A stretch of 64,000 nt of DNA from Effrenium voratum. Taxonomy: Eukaryota; Sar; Dinophyceae; Suessiales; Symbiodiniaceae. Under the pieces are notes generated by a model. That model did not search any database and was not told where the DNA came from. It saw only the letters and a list, made by a program, of their open reading frames with translations. Below, piece by piece: positions 49,021 to 60,500 of the stretch (positions are counted from its first letter, which is position 1; every line of letters begins with the position of its first letter). Location of the stretch: positions 652,328-716,327 of the forward strand of contig CAUJNA010003291.1 of assembly GCA_963377175.1 (NCBI GenBank), read 5' to 3'. The position numbers and the translations under genes are program-made.

Positions 49021-51575
49021 CATGCATCAAGACTTTATTGTGAGGGCCCCTGGAATAAAGTCTTGGTGTAAGAATTTATGGGGGCGCTATTCCCTTTGTG
49101 GGCTTGAGTGGGGCTTTCCAAACAAGACAAAGGTGTGCAGTTTCGTGTTTGAGGGAGAAAGCAGCAAGCTTCATGGGATTGTTTTTGAATTTGGAGGTAA
49201 CTGCATTCAGGAAGTTGCATCTTTCAGGGTGGTAGTGTGCTCTCCAGCATTCAAGGACTTTTATTATTACGGGGGGGCCCCTGGATATTTAAAGTCTGGG
49301 CTTAAATTTGGGGGCTTGAAGTACTTACCCCCTTTGTGGGTTTTTTGTTGGTGGGCAATTTTTAAACAAGAGGACATGTAAGAAAAACTGAGTGTTGGGC
49401 AAGGTCTTGCAGTTTGATTTTTGGGGGAGAAAGCAAACAACGCTTCTCCCAGCATCAGCATCACATGGGATTGTGTGTGAAAGTTGGCTAGGTAGGAGCC
49501 AAGACGGTAAACTGCATTTATGAAAGTTTCATCTTTCAGGGGGGACCATGCATTCAGACTTTTTCCTAGGGGCCCTGAATTAACGTTCTTGGGGCTTTAA
49601 ATTTGGGTGGCTTGAAGTACTACCCCCTTTGTGGGTTTGATGGATGGCAGTTTTTAAACAAGAGACATGTAAGAAAACTTGAGTTTGGGCAAGGTCTTCA
49701 GTTTGGATTTTGGGGAGAAAGCAACAAGCTTCACCAGCATCACCTGGGAGTGTGTGTGAAGTTGGCTAGGTAGTTAGCCAAGAGGTAACTGCATTTAGAA
49801 AGTTGCATCTTTCAGGGGGGGCAATGCATCAAGACATTATTTTAGGGGCCCCTGGAATAAAGTCTTGGGCTTAAAATTTGGGGGCTTGAAGTACTACCCC
49901 CTTTGTGGGTTTGATGGTGGGCAGTTTTTAAACAAGAGACATGTAAGAAACTTGAGTTTGGGCAAGGTCTGCAGTTTGGATTTTGGGGAGAAAGCAACAA
50001 GCTTCACCAGCATCAGCATCACCTGGGATTGTGTCTGAAGTTGGCTAGGTAGGTAGCCAAGAGGTAACTGCATTTAGAAAGTTTCATCTTTCAGGGGGGG
50101 GCCATGCATCAAGACTTTATTATAGGGGCCCCTGGAATAAAGTCTTGGGCTTAAAATTTGGGGGCTTGAAGTACTACCCCCTTTGTGGGTTTGATGGTGG
50201 GCAGTTTTTAAACAAGAGACATGTAAGAAAACTTGAGTTTGGGCAAGGTCTGCAGTTTGGATTTCGGGGAGAAAGCAACAAGCTTCACCAGCATCACCTG
50301 GGATTGTGTTTGTGTAGTGGGCTAGCTGTTAGCCAAGGACGGTTAAAATGCATTTAGGAAGTAGCATCTTTCAGGGCCTTGACCATGGCTCAAAGACGTT
50401 TGCTTGAGGGCCCCTGGAATATAAGTCTTGGGGCTTTACATTTGGGGGCTTGAAGCTTGAAGTACTTACCCCCCTTTGTGGGTTTGATGGTTGGCAGTTT
50501 TTTAAACATCAGCAGGAGAGTCAGAGCTTCATTTTGTCACTTCGTCACGTGGTCTGCAGTTTGGATTTCGGGGAGAAAGCAACAAGCCTTCACCAGTGGC
50601 AGCATTCACACTGGGATTGGCTTTGCAGGGGCTTAGGTAATTAGGTTACTAAAAAAAGCCACGGAGGTAACTGCATTTAGAAAGTTTCATCTTTCAGGGG
50701 GGGGCATGCATCAAGACTTTATTATAGGGGCCCCTGGAATAAAGTCTTGGGCTTAAAATTTGGGGGCTTGAAGTACTACCCCCTTTGTGGGTTTGATGGG
50801 TGGCAGTTTGTAAACAAGAGACATGTGAGAAAACTTGAGTTTGGGCAAGGTCTGCAGTTTGGATTTTGGGGAGAAAGCAACAAGCTTCACCAGCATCACC
50901 TGGGATTGTGTGTGAAGTTGGCTAGCTGGTTAGCCAAGAGGTAACTGCATTTAGTAAGTTGCATCTTTCAGGGGGGGACCATGCATCAAGACTTTATTAT
51001 AGGGGCCCCTGGAATAAAGTCTTGGGCTTAAAATCTGGGGGCTTGAAGTACTACCCCCTTTGTGGGTTTGATGGATGGCAGTTTTTAAACAAGAGACATG
51101 TAAGAAAACTTGAGTTTGGGCAAGGTCTGCAGTTTGGATTTTGGGGAGAAAGCAGCAAGCTTCACCAGCATCAGCATCACCTGGGATTGTGTGTGAAGTT
51201 GGCTAGGTAGTTAGCTAATTAAGAGGTCACTGCATTTAGGAAGTTGCATCTTTCAGGGGGGACCATGCATCAAGACTTTATTATAGGGGCCCCTGGAATA
51301 AAGTCTTGGGCTTAAGAGTTGAGGGCTTGAAGTACTACCCCCTTTGTGGGTTTGATGGGTGGGACTTTTCAAACAAGAGACAGGTGATTAAGAATACTTG
51401 AGTTTGGGCATGTTTGGTTTTTGTGGGGAAAGCATGAAGCTTTATCAGTATTACTTGGGATTGAAGTTGGCAAGGTAGTTAGCCAAGAGGTAATTGCATG
51501 TAGGAAGTTGCATTTTTCAGGGGGGTGGGCCATGCATCAAGACTTTATTATAGGGGCCCTTGGAATAAAGTCTTG
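49021..51575 (+). repeat. Palindromic ~280-bp repeats, block 1
   Basis: About ten units. Each has a hairpin CAAGACTTTATT-(AT)-AGGGGCCCCT-(GG)-AATAAAGTCTTG, then TTGAAGTACTACCCCCTTTG, AAACAAGAGACATGTAAG, GGCAAGGTCTGCAGTTTGG, CACCAGCATCACCTGGGA and GTTGCATCTTTCAGGGGGG. Good hairpins lie at about 49830, 50110, 50712, 50990, 51273 and 51538; others are decayed. The short frames inside (about 60-70 codons) are the same phrase repeated and are not taken as genes. Confidence 0.9.
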
Positions 51576-51808
51576 GGAGTTGAGTTCTAAGTTGGTTTGT
51601 CACGCAGGTTGGCATGAGAGTTTGGGATTGCACCTGCAGCTGCCTTTTCACAAGTTCCAGCTCACAGCTAGCAGAGATCACAGCTCAGCTACAGCAGCTT
51701 GCCCCCCATAGCACTTTTCAAAGATCAAGTTTTCTGATTTTGTGCAAGTTCAGTCTTCTAATTACGCTAATTATGCTTTTTGCTAGCTGGCGCTGCTCAG
51801 GTTGGAAG

Positions 51809-53513
51809 ATGGGCATGCTTCAGAAGATGAAGATGATGGTGAAGAAGATGAAGGTGGAGATCCTTGTGGTTTTGGCAGCTTTCATAGGTGGCATAGTTGC
51901 AAAGGGAGGCCCAGCTTGAATTAGCACAGCTGTATTCTTTTTTTTCTTTACTGACTAATTAATTGGTTAAATCTCAGTTGGTTAGTTGGTGCTTTCCCAC
52001 ATCACTCATTCCAGGAGACACCATGGCAGTTGGCTGGTGGCAGAGTTTCCCAAAGGTGGAGTTGTGTGCAGCTGCTTTGTGTGAGCTGGTAATTAAGCTT
52101 TTCCTCAAGCCCTAAAAAGGAGCTGTTCATAGACAAGTGGAGTTCATTACTGAGATTTCACTCTAGACAGCGAAAGTTAAGCAGCCTTGCCCAGGCTGCA
52201 GCATGTGGGGCAGTTGCCTGGACTTTGGTGAAGATCCAGCAGATGAGCGAGTTGCTCCAGACTATCATGGATAGTTGCTGGATTAGTGCATCAAAGCTCA
52301 CCTTCTTGGAGGTGAGCAGCTAGGCTTGCTAGGTATTTGCAAATTGTCATTTTTGGAAACTAATTAGTTAGTTAAGTTGTGCAAGCTTTCAGTTTTGTTT
52401 ACTTTGGCACATCCTAGGGGCAGATCGAGATGCAGCCAGCACAGGTGACTTGCTGAGGCACCTGTCACAGACCATAGGTGAGTGGCAGGAGAGTGGCATG
52501 GCTTAGTTACATTGAGAGCTTTTTTGAAAAGCTTGGTTGTTATTTTGCTATGTTGCCACAAATTAGCAAAGGTGCATTTTGTTAATCTGGGCAAAGCTGA
52601 GGCAAGCTGTGGGAAGGTTCCAGAGCATTCAAGTCAGCTTTGCTGCACTGGAGGACAGCAAAGGTGAAGGAAGGTGGTGCAGAGTTCATGGCAGAGTGGG
52701 ACTTGATAGTTCGGGCAGCTTGCTTCAAGGTCAAAGCTTATGTCTGGGAGCAGAGGTTCATGCGAGCAACTTGAAATGACTTTGGCAAGAGTTTTTGGTA
52801 ATTAGTCAACTAGTTAGTTAAACTGCAAAGTGACAATCAGTTAACTACTTAAGTAGGATTCTAATTAGAGCAGTTGCAGACAGTTTGCCAGTAAAGAAGC
52901 TAAAGATTTAATCAGGTAATTACAATATGTGAAAGAGTTTAATCATTTCCAATAGCCTGCCTTTGCTAAGGAGCTGTTCCAGCAAGAGATCGATGAAAAG
53001 GAGCTCCAGCTGGAGGAAGAGAGTTTGAAGAACACCATCAGGCCAGAGATCAAGATGGTGCAGTTCAACCCAGTCACCTGGCAAAGTTTTATGTATGTTT
53101 TCAGGAAGCTGGTTGCTTTGTTGGGTGAGTTGTTTTTTGTCCTGAGTGGTTGCTGACAGGGAGCTGGAGAGGAAGAGCTTGCTGAAAAAGCTGCCCCATG
53201 GTCCACAGCTTGGCAAGAGCTTGAGGGAATTTTGGACAAGATCACGAACCTGAAGTTCCTTGGCACAGGTAACAAACCATGTTTAGTTGATTTGTTTATG
53301 CAATTGATTTTGATTGGGTGGGTTTGACATGTTTAATTTGAGCAACGCTTGAGGAGGAAAGTTGAGCACTTTCAGATCATCTCATGGGCCAAGTTGACAA
53401 AGATGCCAGATGTGCCAGCAGAGATGACAAGTGGCAAGGTGAAGCTGGAGATTAAAGAGCTTGCTGCAAAGGTTGAGTCGATGAAACAAGCAGGCAAGCT
53501 CAAGGCAGTTTAA
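51809..53513 (+). CDS. Cargo gene B: paralogue of gene A
   Basis: ATG 51809 reads MGMLQKMKMMVKKMK then a hydrophobic run EILVVLAAFIGGIVA. Exons matching gene A are ~52014 (DTMAVGWWQSFPKVELCAAA), ~52210 (LLQTIMDSCWISASKLTFLE), ~52445 (DLLRHLSQTI), ~52677 (FMAEWDLIVRAACFKV, then YVWEQRFMR), ~52960 (AKELFQQEIDEKELQLEEES, then TIRPEIKMVQFNPVTW), ~53158 (EEELAEKAAPWSTAWQELEG) and ~53372 (MPDVPAEMTSGKVKLEIKEL), ending TAA 53511-53513. Shared anchors with A are MDSCWISA, AEWDL, VQFNPV and AAPWS. Exon sequence is conserved while introns differ, consistent with selection on the protein. Confidence 0.6.
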
Positions 53514-54069
53514 TCAAGTGAGCTGCAAAAGTGCAAGTTGGCCCTGGCTTGTAATTAGTTGAGCTGGGACTGCATAGTTTGGTTGGTATACAGCTTTGTT
53601 TGCAAAGAACAAGTTCCAACTGCAACACAAAGAATTGTTAGCTTAGAATTGCTAGGGCCAGTTGCAAATGCAGCATGCAAAGGTTTTTTCAGTTGCAAGT
53701 AGAGCTTTCCTTGGCAAGTTGATGGCAGCATCCAGCTAGGTGCTAGGCTGTGCCGTTTTCTGGCTTGGAGCTGCTGAGGTGTTTTTATGAGTTTTGCACA
53801 TGTTGCTAGTTGAGCACAAGTTGGTTGAAAGGTTCAAGCCATTGGAAAGCTCCTGCAAATACAGTTGAGATGCCCAGCGCTTGGCAAAAAAGTGCAGGCT
53901 GACAGCTGTATGAAGAGGCAATAGGTATTTGACTAACAGGGTGAGTTTTAGGTTCTGGGGCAGCTGGTAAGAAAAGTAATGAGATTCTGGCACTTGGCAG
54001 GACTTGGAGGAAGCTGAAGATGAAGCTGAAGATGAAGCTGGAGCAGAAGGTGGAGCTGAGGCCTGGAGG
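53514..54069 (+). other. Spacer after cargo gene B
   Basis: AT-rich with no convincing exon. GCAGGACTTGGAGGAAGCTG near 53997 resembles the CAGGACTTGGAAAGAGCTGA phrase found at 48910, 54352 and 56470, which reads CQDLERAEAAKEAATQ and might be a repeated short exon. Confidence 0.3.
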
Positions 54070-54300
54070 GTGTGAGGCAGGTTTGCATGAGGTCGTTGGT
54101 CAGCTTGAGAAGGGTTGGGAGGAGGTTGAGGCAGGTCAGGAGAGGGGAGTTTGAGGCAGGTTTGCATGAGGTCATTGGTCAGCTTGAGAAGGGTTGGGAG
54201 GAGTTTGAGGCAGGTCAGGAGAGGGGAGTTTGAGGCAGGTTTGCATGAGGTCATTGGTCAGCTTGAGAAGGGTTGGGAGGAGTTTGAGGCAGTGCATGAG
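54070..54300 (+). repeat. ~80-bp tandem repeat with GGCAGGTTTGCATGAGG
   Basis: About three units of TTTGAGGCAGGTTTGCATGA, GGTCATTGGTCAGCTTGAGA and AGGGTTGGGAGGAGTTTGAG. It belongs to the same dispersed family as 44700-45012. Confidence 0.85.
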
Positions 54301-54494
54301 GCAGCTAGTTTGGGAGATGTGGTCAGAGGCAGAGCCAAGTGCAATGCCTGCCAGGACTTGGAAAGAGCTGAAGCTGCAAAAGAAGCTGCCACTCAAGGTA
54401 CAGCTGAGGACATTGGGAGGGGAAGGGGGTGATCTTAATTATGTTTAGCAGGTTGGAGTGACTGCAATTATTAGGAGGTTGTATCTGTTAGAGG

Positions 54495-57400
54495 GGGGCA
54501 TGCATCAAGACTTTATTATAGGGGCCCCTGGAATAAAGTCTTGGGCTTAAAATTTGGGGGCTTGAAGTACTACCCCCTTTGTGGGTTTGATGGATGGCAG
54601 CTTTTAAACAAGAGACATGTAAGAAAATTTGAGTTTGGGCAAGGTCTGCAGTTTGGTTTTTGGGGAGAAAGCAACAAGCTTCACCAGCATCACCTGGGAT
54701 TGTGTGTGAAGTTGGCTAGGTAATTAGTTAGCCAAGAGGTAACTGCATTTAGGAAGTTGCATTTTTCAGGGGGGGGACCATGCATCAAGACTTTATTATA
54801 GGGGCCCCTGGAATAAAGTCTTGGGCTTAAAATTTGGGGGGCTGAAGTACTACCCCCTTTGTGGGTTTGATGGATGGCAGTTTTTAAACAAGAGACATGT
54901 AAGAAAACTTGAGTTTGGGCAAGGTCTGCAGTTTGGATTTTGGTGAGAATTCATAAATTTTCACCAGCATCACCTGGGAGTGTGTGTGAAGTTGGCTAGG
55001 TACTTAGTTAGCCAAGAGGTACCTGCATTTAGAAAGTTTCATCTTTCAGGGGGGGCAATGCATCAAGACTCTATTATAGGGGCCCCTGGAATAAAGTCTT
55101 GGGCTTAAAATTTGGGGGCTTGAAGTACTACCCCCTTTGTGGGTTTGATGGGCAGTTTTTAAACAAGAGACATGTAAGTAAACTTGAGTTTGGGCAAGGT
55201 CTGCAGCTTGGATTTGGGAAGAAAGCAGCAAGCTTCACCAGCATCACCTGGGATTGTTTTTGAATTTGGCTAGCTGGTTAGCTAAGAGGTAACTGCATTT
55301 AGGAAGTTGCATTTTTCAGGGGAGTCAATGCTCAAAGACTTTATTATAGGGGGCCCTGGAATAAAGTCTATGGGAGCCAAGTGCAATGCTGCCTGGACTT
55401 GGAACGGGGGGAGCTGAAGCTTGCAAAAGAAGCTGCCATCAAGGTAGCGCTGAGGGACATTCGGGGAGGGGAACAGGCGGTGATCTTAATTAAGTTTAGC
55501 AGGTTGGAGTGGACTGCAATTATTAAGAGGTTGTATCTTCTTTTAGCGGGGGGGGCATATTGCATCCACGACTTTCTTGGCGGGCCCTGGATAAAGTCTT
55601 CGGGCTTAACAATGTTGTGGCTGAAGGTTTGAAGAACTACCCCCTTTAGTGGGTTGATGGATGGCAGTTTTTTAAAACAAGAGGACATATGTAATAAACA
55701 ACTTGAGTTGTTGGGCAGGTCAGCAGTTTTGGATTTTGGAAGAAAGCATGAAGCTTTCACCAGCAGCCACTGGGATTTGTGTGTGAAGTTGGCTAGGTAA
55801 TTAGTTAGCCAAGAGGTAACTGCATTTAGGAAGTTGCATTTTTCAGGGGGGGGACCATGCATCAAGACTTTATTATAGGGGCCCCTGGAATAAAGTCTTG
55901 GGCTTAAAATTTGGGGGGCTGAAGTACTACCCCCTTTGTGGGTTTGATGGCGGGCAGTTTTTAAACAAGAGACATGTAAGGAAACTTGAGTTTGGGCAAG
56001 GTCTGCAGTTTGGATTTGGGTAGAAAGCAGCAAGCTTTACCAGCATCACCTGGGATTGTTTTTGAATTTGCCTGGCTGGTTGGCTAATTAAGAGGTAGCT
56101 GCAATTAGGGAGTTGCATTTTTCAGGGGAGTCAATGCATCAAGACTTTATTATAGGGGCCCCTGGAATAAAGTCTTGGGCTTAAAATTTGGGGGGCTGAA
56201 GTACTACCCCCTTTGTGGGTTTGATGGTGGGCAGTTTTTAAACAAGAAACATGCAAAAAAACTTGAGTTTGGGCAAGGTCTGCAGCTTGGATTTGGGAAG
56301 AAAGCAGCAAGCTTCACCAGCATCACCTGGGATTGTTTTTGAATTTGGCTAGCTGGTTAGCTAAGAGGTAACTGCATTTAGGAAGTTGCATTTTTCAGGG
56401 GAGTCAATGCATCAAGACTTTATTATAGGGGCCCCTGGAATAAAGTCTTGGGAGCCAAGTGCAATGCCTGCAAGGACTTGGAAAGAGCTGAAGCTGCAAA
56501 AGAAGCTGCCACTCAAGGTACCGCTGAGGACATTGGGAGGGGAAGGGGGTGATCTTAATTAAGTTTAGCAGGTTGGAGTGACTGCAATTATTAGGAGGTT
56601 GTATCTTTTAGAGGGGGGCATGCATCAAGACTTTATTGTGAGGGCCCCTGGAATAAAGTCTTGGGCTTAAAATTTGGGGGCTTGAAGTACTACCCCCTTT
56701 GTGGGTTTGATTAACAACAGTTTTTTTTAAACAAGAGACATGTAAGAAAACTTGAGTTTGGGCAAGGTCTGCAGTTTGGATTTGGGAAGAAAGCAGCAAG
56801 CTTCACCAGCATCACCTGGGATTGTTTTTGAATTTGCCTGGCTGGTTGGCTAATTAAGAGGTAGCTGCAATTAGGGAGTTGCATTTTTCAGGGGAGTCAA
56901 TGCAGCAAGACTTTATTATAGGGGCCCCTGGAATAAAGTCTTGGGCTTAAAATTTGGGGGCTGAAGTACTACCCCCTTTGTGGGTTTGATGGTGGGCAGT
57001 TTTTAAACAAGAGACATGTAAGTAAACTTGAGTTTCGGCAAGGTCTGCAGTTTGGATTTGGGAAGAAAGCAGCAAGCTTCACCAGCACCACCTTGGATTG
57101 TTTTTGAATTTGGCTAGCTGGTTAGCTAAGAGGCAACTGCAATTAGGGAGTTGCATTTTTCAGGGGAGTCAATGCATCAAGACTTTATTATAGGGGCCCC
57201 TGGAATAAAGTCTTGGGCTTCAAATTTGGGGGCTTGAAGTACTACCCCCGTTGTGGGTTTGATGGATGGCAGTTTTTAAACAAGAGACATGTAATAAAAC
57301 TTGAGTTTGGGCAAGGTCTGCAGTTTGGATTTGGGAAGAAAGCATGAAGCTTCACCAGCATCACCTGGGATTGTGTGTGAAGTTGGCTAGGTAGTTAGCC

Positions 57401-57495
57401 AAGAGGTAACTGCAATTAGGGAGTTGCATTTTTCAGGGGGGGCACCATTCATCAAGACTTTATTATAGGGGCCCCTGGAATAAAGTCTTGGGATA
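54495..57495 (+). repeat. Palindromic ~280-bp repeats, block 2
   Basis: About twelve units of the same repeat as block 1, with hairpins near 54508, 54788, 55066, 55338, 55865, 56143, 56417, 56629, 56909, 57179 and 57457 and one decayed near 55565. The last hairpin lies 90 bases before the transposase start. Some units end early and are followed by the CQDLERAEAAKEAATQ phrase (55379, 56458). Confidence 0.9.
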
Positions 57496-57579
57496 GGACA
57501 TGTTGCACACAGCATGATTAGGTGGTAGCTTGTCAAGTTTGAAGCTTGCTTTTGACAGGAAGCAGCAAAGCGACAGGCC

Positions 57580-60500
57580 ATGGAGATCTTAGCAAAAGCA
57601 AAGGCACAAGCAGATGAGATGTTGAGACAGGCCCAAGAGCAAGCTCAGAAGATAGTAAGCCAAAGCAGGACCACTGAGGTCAAGACCCGCAGGTCCACCA
57701 GTGACAGCTTCAAGACACCAGAAGGAAAGACAACAGCTTACAGAAAGATCAACAGTGGCCCACAGTCTGCGAGCCCAAGCCCAACCACAGTTGCTGAACA
57801 GAGCCCAGCCAGCACTGGCAGCAGTGGCAAGAAGCAGTTCAGCTTGAAGAGGTTTTGGGGGGGAGGTGAAAGCACAGATCACAAGCCAGTCATGCAGCTA
57901 GCTTGGGGGTCAAAAAGGCAACAAAAAAGCAAAGCCCAGCTAGCAGCAGAGGAGGTGCAGGCAGAATATGAGCTAAAGCTTGCAGAGATACACACAGAAA
58001 CAGATGAAGGTTTCTTAGATTGGATCAAGAAAAGAAGAAAGCTTGGAGGAAGACCAAGATTTGAAGAACAAACAGTTGTGCAAGCACACAGAGGTGTCTC
58101 AGGAGGCAAGAAAAGCAACAGGAGAGCACTTGCAGAGCCAAGTAGAAAAAGGGAGCTGACTGCGCAGCAGAAGCTGGAGATTGCAATCTCCCTAGAGGAG
58201 ATGAAGGCGAGCTGTGCTGATGATGAGGAGTTATACAAGATGGCAGTTCAGAAGTACAATCTAGACAAAAGGAGGCTCAAAGATATGCATGCAAGAAAGG
58301 AAGAGTGGCAGATGCTCACAAAGAAGTTGGGACTTGGAGCTCAAGGAGGTGCCAAGATAGGTTGCAAAGCAAAGAGTGTGAGGACCAGGAAAGGTATTAG
58401 AGCTCAGGGAGGAGGAAGAAAGAATGACTTTGGAGAGGAGATTGAGAAGCTGCGAATGTGGCTAGCTGAAGAGAGGAGCAATGGCCACAACATCAGCAAG
58501 AGAGAGGTCAGGGAAGAGTTCTACTCTCTCCTAGTTGCAAGGTCTGAAAGATGCTTGCAGAAAGCTGAAGAAAGCGCAGATCAGCTTCAGAAGAAGTTGT
58601 GGGAGATTGAAGCAGCAAAGTCACTGGAGAGGAAGAATAAGTTGCAGAAGAGCAAGAGCTATGCACAGAGCTACACAGAGTTGCTCTTGAACTGGATGGG
58701 GGCAAAGTTCATGGCCAAAGAACAGACCACCCACCTAGCTCCATTGGAGCAAAAGGTGCGAGCACAGCTGACTTTCCAGTCCATAGATCACAAGCTGTGG
58801 CTCATGGGAGCAGCTCCCAAAGAAGAGCTAGAGTCAGCTCAAATAGTTTCAGATGTGGACCAGGTGATATCAAACCGGCACAGATTGTGCATAGGCATGT
58901 CAGATCAAGTTCCCCTGTGGGCCAAAAGCCCATCCACCAAGGTTGTGTTTTCAAAGGAAGATCTACAAGGAGTTGGGGCTGAGGTGAGGAGGGAGTTCAA
59001 CACTTGCAGGGAGGAGCTGAAAGCTGCACAGGAAGCTTGGAAAGAAGGTGGCCATCAGGTAATCACAGCTGCAGATGGAGGTGAGCCAGGTGGCAAAGTT
59101 GTTGCTGGCAGCAGAGTTTTGAAGGGAGACAGTGCTGCTGAGAAGTTTCGCATAACCTATGAGGCCAGGCAGAGGGTGACCAACATAGCTAACAAAGAGG
59201 AGCTGCAAGGACATGTGCTTCCTGGACTGTTAGTTTTCCCTGGAAAGCACAACAGATTGAGCAATGTAGATGAGAATGGCAAGTACAAGAGAACAGAGAA
59301 GTTTGAAGTGAAAGGTGTGGAGGTGGAGCACCAAGCTGGAGAGAAGTGCAGAGGCTTAGCTTGGGCAGTTGAGCTGAGGAAGCAGTTTCCAAAAGAGTTT
59401 GAAGAGGTGGAGATCATGACACAGCCCAGTTCCAACTGCGATGGAGTTTTGCTAGCATGGATAGTTGAAGAGCAATGTGAAGAAGAGATTTGCAGCTTGT
59501 GGATCAGAGATTGCTTCAGTGCAGTTTTCCAGGAACACGTTGTGCAAAGGCAGTTCACAGGTTGCCAAGCAAGTGCTCAGATCCTGGGAAAGATGACACA
59601 GCAGCTTCAGTTGACAGATACAGACTTTGCCAAGAGCTTCAAAGCCAGTTTCAGAGAGCAGCTTGAGGAGCAAAGGCTAGCAGCTAAGAAAGATGGCAGA
59701 GAGTATAAGATTGGCTACAAAGAGATCATCCTTGCCACAGTTGGAGCTCAGAGACAAGCAGTTCAAAGACAGGTTGACACAGATTGGATTGTGGGTGGGA
59801 GTGTGAGGAATGGCCTCATAGCTTTCAAAGCTTCACCAGAGGCAGGAAAGCTTGTGCCCTTTCTAGGTGAAAGTTGGGCCAAAGCAAGAGGTCTGGCACA
59901 GGGGTCAAGGAGAATTCCCAACAGTTGGCTGGAGCCAAGGTTCAGCTGGGTCAAAGATGGAATTCCACAGCCTGCAGATTTTGCCCTGAGTTCCAGCGCC
60001 ACGCAGGTAGCTGACTTGATAGAGTGGAGCTACAAGAACCCAGCTGAAACAGATGAAGGTGGAGAGGAAGCTGGAGATGCAGATGGAGGTGGGGACACCC
60101 TTGACATACCCAATGAAGATGAGATAGCAACAGAGCTGCAAGTTCCACTTTGGAACAGTTTGTTCCTGAGGATGAGCCCAGGTTTGAGGAGAGCTCACAT
60201 CAGAAGGAAAGCTCAGCAAGATAGTTGGCAAGAGCTTGTCAAGTTGGCAGCCAACAAGGCAAAGCTGAAAGCTGCCAGGCAAGCTGCAAGGAAAGCTGCT
60301 TCAAGGTTGAGTTTTGCAGAGATCAGGAGCAAGCTGGCAAAGATGTCAAAGCGAGAAGCCATGGAAGACATAATTCCAGTTGCACAAGCAAAGGCCAAGG
60401 CAAAGGGAAAGCCTTCTTTGAAGACCAAAGATTCAGCAAAGTTGAAGCCCTCTTTGATCCTCAAAGCTTCATCCAAATCAAAGCCAAGTTTGAAGGAGAA

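Noticed and set aside
55368..56033. 221-codon minus-strand frame
   Set aside because: It runs across the palindromic repeat block and repeats the same phrases found antisense to other units.
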